Assembly: GCA_020635015.1 (NCBI GenBank)
Contig: JACKAP010000003.1
Coordinates: 310,001 to 374,000, forward strand
Reading direction: 5' to 3'
Source of the DNA: Calditrichia bacterium
GTDB lineage: Bacteria; Calditrichota; Calditrichia; RBG-13-44-9; J075
Length of the DNA: 64,000 bases
Every line of letters starts with the position of its first letter. The stretch's first letter is position 1. The notes under the pieces are model-generated. The model made no database searches, was not told the origin of the DNA, and saw only the letters and a program-made list of their open reading frames with translations. The translations under genes and the position numbers were made by a program. Positions 60,831 to 64,000 of the stretch are shown piece by piece.

Positions 60831-61865
60831 CTACCGCTCCACCCTCCCGGAACCGCTGCCTTTGGCCAGTTTGATAACTTCTTCTGCCGTCACCAGGTTA
60901 AAATCGCCCGGAATGGTTTGTTTCAGGCAGGAGGCGGCCACAGCAAACTCCAGGGCCTCGCGGGTGTCGGTTTTGCTCAGCAAACCGAAAATCAAGCCGC
61001 CGGCAAAGGCATCTCCCCCGCCCACCCGGTCTACGATCTGGATATCGTAGCGTTTGGAGCGGTAGGGCTTGCTGCAGTTTTTATCATCCAGCAGTATCGC
61101 GCTCCAACCGTTGCGGGAAGCGGAGAAACTTTCCCGCAAGGTAATGGCAACCGCCTGAAAATCATATTGCTGTTTCAGATTCCGGGCCATCTGGAAATAG
61201 GAGGCTTCATCCAGTTCGGCGGATTCAATATCGGAAGCGCCGGCCTTCAGGCCAAGGCTCTTTTCGGCATCCTCTTCATTGGCGATGCAAATGTCCACAT
61301 AGGCCATCAGCGGACGCATGGTCGCCTGAGCTTCTTTTGCGCTCCAGAGCTTTTTGCGGAAATTCAGATCACAACTTACGGTGACCCCAGCCGCTTTGGC
61401 AGCTTTGCAGGCGGCGACCAATTCGGCGCGGGGTCTATCCCCCAGTGCCGGGGTAATGCCGGTCCAATGGAACCAGGCGGCCTGATCGAAGACTTCCGCC
61501 CAGTCCACCTCCCCCGGCTCAATATCGGATATCGCCGAATGGCTGCGGTCATAGATTACCTTGGAAGCGCGCTGGCTGGCGCCGGTCTCCAGAAAATAAA
61601 TGCCGACCCGCTCCCCGGCGCGGACGATGTAATCCGTGTGCACCCCAAATCGCCGCAGGTGATTGAGCGCCGCCTGCCCGATCTCGTGCGCCGGCAGCCG
61701 GCTGATGAAATAGCTGTTCATGCCGTACTGGGCCAGAGAAACCGCTACATTGGCCTCTCCCCCGCCGAAGGTCACATCAAGCTGCTGCGCCTGCACCAGG
61801 CGGCTGAAGCCGGGGGTCGAAAGGCGCAGCATGATCTCTCCAAACGTGACGATTTTTCTACTCAT
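60831..61865 (-). CDS. kdgK: 2-dehydro-3-deoxygluconokinase (KDG kinase)
   Basis: 344 residues, PfkB family. KIVTFGEIMLRLSTPGFSRL at the N-terminus and GGGEANVAVSLAQYG (substrate site) fit KdgK. The catalytic motif is DRVGGGDAFAGGLIFG. It phosphorylates 2-keto-3-deoxygluconate to KDPG. Its ATG overlaps the stop of eda by 4 bp (61862-61865) and GGAGGAAG precedes it. The next step, KDPG cleavage, is encoded by that overlapping gene. The cytosolic pathway is Ashwell-type uronate catabolism. Confidence 0.92.
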   Translation of the reverse strand: MSRKIVTFGEIMLRLSTPGFSRLVQAQQLDVTFGGGEANVAVSLAQYGMNSYFISRLPAHEIGQAALNHLRRFGVHTDYIVRAGERVGIYFLETGASQRASKVIYDRSHSAISDIEPGEVDWAEVFDQAAWFHWTGITPALGDRPRAELVAACKAAKAAGVTVSCDLNFRKKLWSAKEAQATMRPLMAYVDICIANEEDAEKSLGLKAGASDIESAELDEASYFQMARNLKQQYDFQAVAITLRESFSASRNGWSAILLDDKNCSKPYRSKRYDIQIVDRVGGGDAFAGGLIFGLLSKTDTREALEFAVAASCLKQTIPGDFNLVTAEEVIKLAKGSGSGRVER

Positions 61866-62521
61866 TTGCTTCCTCCGGTTTCCGCAACTCGTGCAAGGCT
61901 TTTTCGCAGATCTCGGGCGTTTTCGGTCAGTCGGGCAAAGTTTCCTTCGGCAATAACCCGGTTATCCACCAGCGCGCTGCCGACGCCAACCGCGCAGGCT
62001 CCCGCCCGGATCCATTCACCGGCATTGTCGAGGCTCACCCCACCGGTGGGCATCAAACGGAGAAACGGCATGGGGGCTTTGATGCCCTTGAAAAAGGCCA
62101 TGCCCAGGATATCCGCCGGGAACACCTTAATCACATCGGCGCCCTGCTGGTGAGCGCTTAGGATTTCTGTCGGAGAGAAACATCCCGGCATGGCCGGCAC
62201 ATCGTTGCGATGGGCTATCTCAATAATCTCCGGCTTAAATACCGGGCTGACCACATACCTGGCTCCGGCCGCGATGACCTGCCGGGCGGTCTCGGCATCC
62301 AGCACCGAGCCGGCGCCGATCAGCACATCCTTCGGCAGCCGGGCCGCCGAATCTTCGATCAGCGCCAGGGCATCGGGGGTGGTCAGGGTGATCTCCAGGA
62401 TGGAAATTCCCCCGGCGTAAAGCGCTTCCGCCACTTTCCAAAAATGCTCCGATTGGTTCAGGCGAATCACCGCCACGGCCCTGTCATCCATAATTTTTTT
62501 AACGATTTCTGCTCTCGACAT
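61862..62521 (-). CDS. eda: KDPG aldolase
   Basis: 219 residues, usual length. Motifs: GGISILEITLTTPDAL (catalytic Glu), LIGAGSVLDAETA, VVSPVFKPEI and the Schiff-base lysine in GADVIKVFPAD, then RLMPTGGVSLDN. It cleaves KDPG to pyruvate and glyceraldehyde-3-phosphate. GGAG precedes ATG. Its stop overlaps the kdgK start by four bases, so the two are translationally coupled. Confidence 0.94.
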   Translation of the reverse strand: MSRAEIVKKIMDDRAVAVIRLNQSEHFWKVAEALYAGGISILEITLTTPDALALIEDSAARLPKDVLIGAGSVLDAETARQVIAAGARYVVSPVFKPEIIEIAHRNDVPAMPGCFSPTEILSAHQQGADVIKVFPADILGMAFFKGIKAPMPFLRLMPTGGVSLDNAGEWIRAGACAVGVGSALVDNRVIAEGNFARLTENARDLRKSLARVAETGGSK

Positions 62522-62542
62522 CTTTGCGGCTCCTAAAAATAC

Positions 62543-63376
62543 CTACACGCCGGAAAAAGCGCTGAATCCTCCATCCACCGGCACCACGATGCCGGTAACA
62601 AATTTCGAAGCCGGGGAAAGCAGCCACAGCACCGCCCCCAGCAAGTCTTCCGGCTGCCCGAAACGCCCCATCGGGGTATGATCGATGATCGATTTGCCCC
62701 GGGGGGTTAATTCGCCCGATTTTTCATCGGTTAACAGGAAGCGGTTCTGCCGGGTCAGGAAAAAGCCCGGCGCGACGGCGTTAACCCGGATGTCCGGGGA
62801 ATACTCCTGAGCCATATGCACGGCCAGCCATTGGGTAAAATTGCTGACCGCGGCCTTGGCGGCGGAATAGGCCGGGATGCGGGTCAGCGGCCGCAAGGCG
62901 TTCATCGAGGAGATGTTGAGAATGACCCCCTCCCTCTGTTCCGCCATGTATTTTCCGAACACCTGGCTGGGAAGCATGGTACCGAGCAGATTCAGCTCGG
63001 AGGTAAACTGCAGCGCCTTCTCCGGCAAATCGAAAAACGCTTTCTGCGGACCGGTAGTAGCCTCGGGATGATTGCCCCCGGCGGCGTTGATCAGGTAGTC
63101 AATCCGTCCGAATTCTTCGATAATTTTGGCAGCGCATTTCTCCAGGCTGGGGCGCTTCAGCACGTTCCCGTAAATGACGATCACCCGGCCGACCGTGCTA
63201 TCGATGCGCTTTACCAGGTCTGCCTCCAGCTTGGTATTGCGGTCCATCATCGCAATATTGGCGCCGCAGCCGAGCAGGGCGCAGGCGATCTCCCCACCCA
63301 GCACCCCGGTGGCCCCGGTGATGACAATCGTCTTGCCGGTAAAATCATACAATTGAGTTATTTCCTTTAAATCCAT
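62543..63376 (-). CDS. SDR-family reductase, probable fructuronate reductase (UxuB-type)
   Basis: 277 residues, classical short-chain dehydrogenase: NAD(P) motif VITGATGVLGGEIA, NAAGG, serine in NISSMNAL and YxxxK in AYSAAKAAVSN. The C-terminal PGFFLTRQNRFLL and PMGRFGQPEDLLGAVLWLLS fit the D-mannonate oxidoreductase/fructuronate reductase branch that accompanies uxaE. KduD-like 2-keto-3-deoxygluconate dehydrogenase is an alternative. The start codon directly abuts the uxaE stop (TAA-ATG), so the genes are coupled. Confidence 0.82.
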   Translation of the reverse strand: MDLKEITQLYDFTGKTIVITGATGVLGGEIACALLGCGANIAMMDRNTKLEADLVKRIDSTVGRVIVIYGNVLKRPSLEKCAAKIIEEFGRIDYLINAAGGNHPEATTGPQKAFFDLPEKALQFTSELNLLGTMLPSQVFGKYMAEQREGVILNISSMNALRPLTRIPAYSAAKAAVSNFTQWLAVHMAQEYSPDIRVNAVAPGFFLTRQNRFLLTDEKSGELTPRGKSIIDHTPMGRFGQPEDLLGAVLWLLSPASKFVTGIVVPVDGGFSAFSGV

Positions 63377-64000
63377 TTATTTCCCCCCGGCCGTTACGGC
63401 AAAAGGCTGAAGATGGCGTTGAAAGTGCGTCACGATATTCCGGTAGTGGCGATCTTCATTCACTTGCAGACAGCGCAGCAATTGATCCTTAAAGCGGTAA
63501 CTGCCGTCTGCTTTTCTGTCGGTCAGCACCCTGCCGAACGTGACATGCAGAATTTGCCGAACGTCATTCTGATCAAAAAGCGCCAGCAACTGCGCATCGC
63601 TTAATTGATCGGAAGCCGGCACTTGCTGCAGATCGGCAGAGACATGATAGGTTTTCTTTTCGACTTCGTAGAGATCCCGCGAAAAATCCAGTATTTCCCG
63701 GAACAGCCCCGGCTCGCTCATTGCGACTGTTTTCAGCGCTTCCAGATAGCTGGTGCCGGCGGTCTTGACGTGAACATGCCCTGCTCCCAGGGCGCCGATC
63801 TCCCGGTAGACCCCAAACTTGTCGCTGCCGGAATGGAGGCTGATCTTGTACGGCCCCAGGAATTCGGATATCTGAATATGCTTGAGATATTCCCGGCGAA
63901 ACTCCGCCAGATCTCCGATGTAATCGATCCCCTTCTCAAAGCGTCCCACAAACCGGGGCGCCAGGCTGATCAGCACCACCCCAAGCTTTTTCAACTCAGA
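63377..64000 (-). CDS. uxaE: Tagaturonate epimerase (UxaE family), C-terminal part
   Basis: About 207 residues; the frame stays open to the window edge, so the N-terminal half lies outside. The internal TTG at 63994 is not taken as a start. Recognisable segments are LAPRFVGRFEKGIDYIGD, ISLHSGSDKFGVYREIG (likely metal/catalytic His region) and VHVKTAGTSYLEALKTVA. The family interconverts tagaturonate and fructuronate at C-3, joining the galacturonate and glucuronate routes. It is first in the visible uxaE-SDR-eda-kdgK operon. Assignment relies on the C-terminal half and the context. Confidence 0.8.
   Translation of the reverse strand, partial: SELKKLGVVLISLAPRFVGRFEKGIDYIGDLAEFRREYLKHIQISEFLGPYKISLHSGSDKFGVYREIGALGAGHVHVKTAGTSYLEALKTVAMSEPGLFREILDFSRDLYEVEKKTYHVSADLQQVPASDQLSDAQLLALFDQNDVRQILHVTFGRVLTDRKADGSYRFKDQLLRCLQVNEDRHYRNIVTHFQRHLQPFAVTAGGK

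Noticed and set aside
62543..63376. KduD (2-keto-3-deoxygluconate dehydrogenase) as first choice for the SDR gene
   Set aside because: Coupling to uxaE and the PGFFLTRQNRFLL segment fit fructuronate reductase better; KduD is kept only as an alternative.

Overview
The window looks like chromosomal DNA of a moderately GC-rich Gram-negative bacterium of the FCB superphylum, most likely a Calditrichota- or KSB1-type lineage. This is inference from gene content: several secreted proteins end in a FlgD-like / type-IX-style C-terminal domain with the motif NYPNPFNP, and there are a CarboxypepD-TonB receptor, DUF2911 proteins, beta-propeller/Y_Y_Y sensors and a PqqD-fused radical SAM enzyme. No rRNA, tRNA, CRISPR array or intact transposase gene was recognised.

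Layout. 1-7.8 kb: end of a proton-pumping P-type ATPase, a HEAT-repeat protein, a propeller-sensor Ser/Thr kinase divergent from a SpoIIE-type phosphatase, and a LamG surface protein. 8-20 kb: a co-directional four-gene module of a membrane patatin-like lipase, a caspase-alpha/beta-hydrolase fusion, an EEP-family nuclease/phosphatase and a caspase-STAND-WD40 protein. It resembles a conflict or regulated-cell-death system with several effectors, and a secreted trypsin-like protease faces it. 22-25.2 kb: a compact RiPP locus with a 36-residue cysteine-containing precursor, a PqqD-like/radical SAM/SPASM maturase and a U32-like TIM-barrel protein. 25.6-41 kb: envelope and surface genes, an MltF-like transglycosylase, a SulP-STAS-cNMP transporter, a TonB receptor and a membrane AraC regulator. 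40.7-47.2 kb: a 1887-residue repeated beta-helix protein ending in a papain-like protease, with a helix-hairpin-helix partner. 47.4-53.3 kb: outer-membrane protein, OmpH/Skp, and two sorted secreted proteins. 53.4-64 kb: a leftward hexuronate/sugar-acid catabolic region (uxaE-SDR reductase-eda-kdgK, a TRAP transporter, a LarA-family epimerase, gnd and a second KDG-kinase-like gene).

The intergenic DNA is unusually rich in short mobile-looking repeats. Two copies of an imperfect palindromic element are each bounded by a perfect 8-bp direct repeat (MITE-like), and one sits immediately upstream of the RiPP precursor. There are also paired 38-bp perfect palindromes, a roughly 75-bp terminator-like repeat placed after two unrelated genes, 44-bp compound tandem repeats, and heptanucleotide tandem arrays at several loci that recall cyanobacterial STRR sequences.

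How the parts work together: the uronate genes form a nearly complete route from tagaturonate/fructuronate to pyruvate and glyceraldehyde-3-phosphate; only mannonate dehydratase is not seen. The RiPP genes form a precursor-maturase pair. The 8-20 kb module has one STAND sensor-like protein and several hydrolytic effectors. All functional statements come from reading motifs by eye, with no database search.
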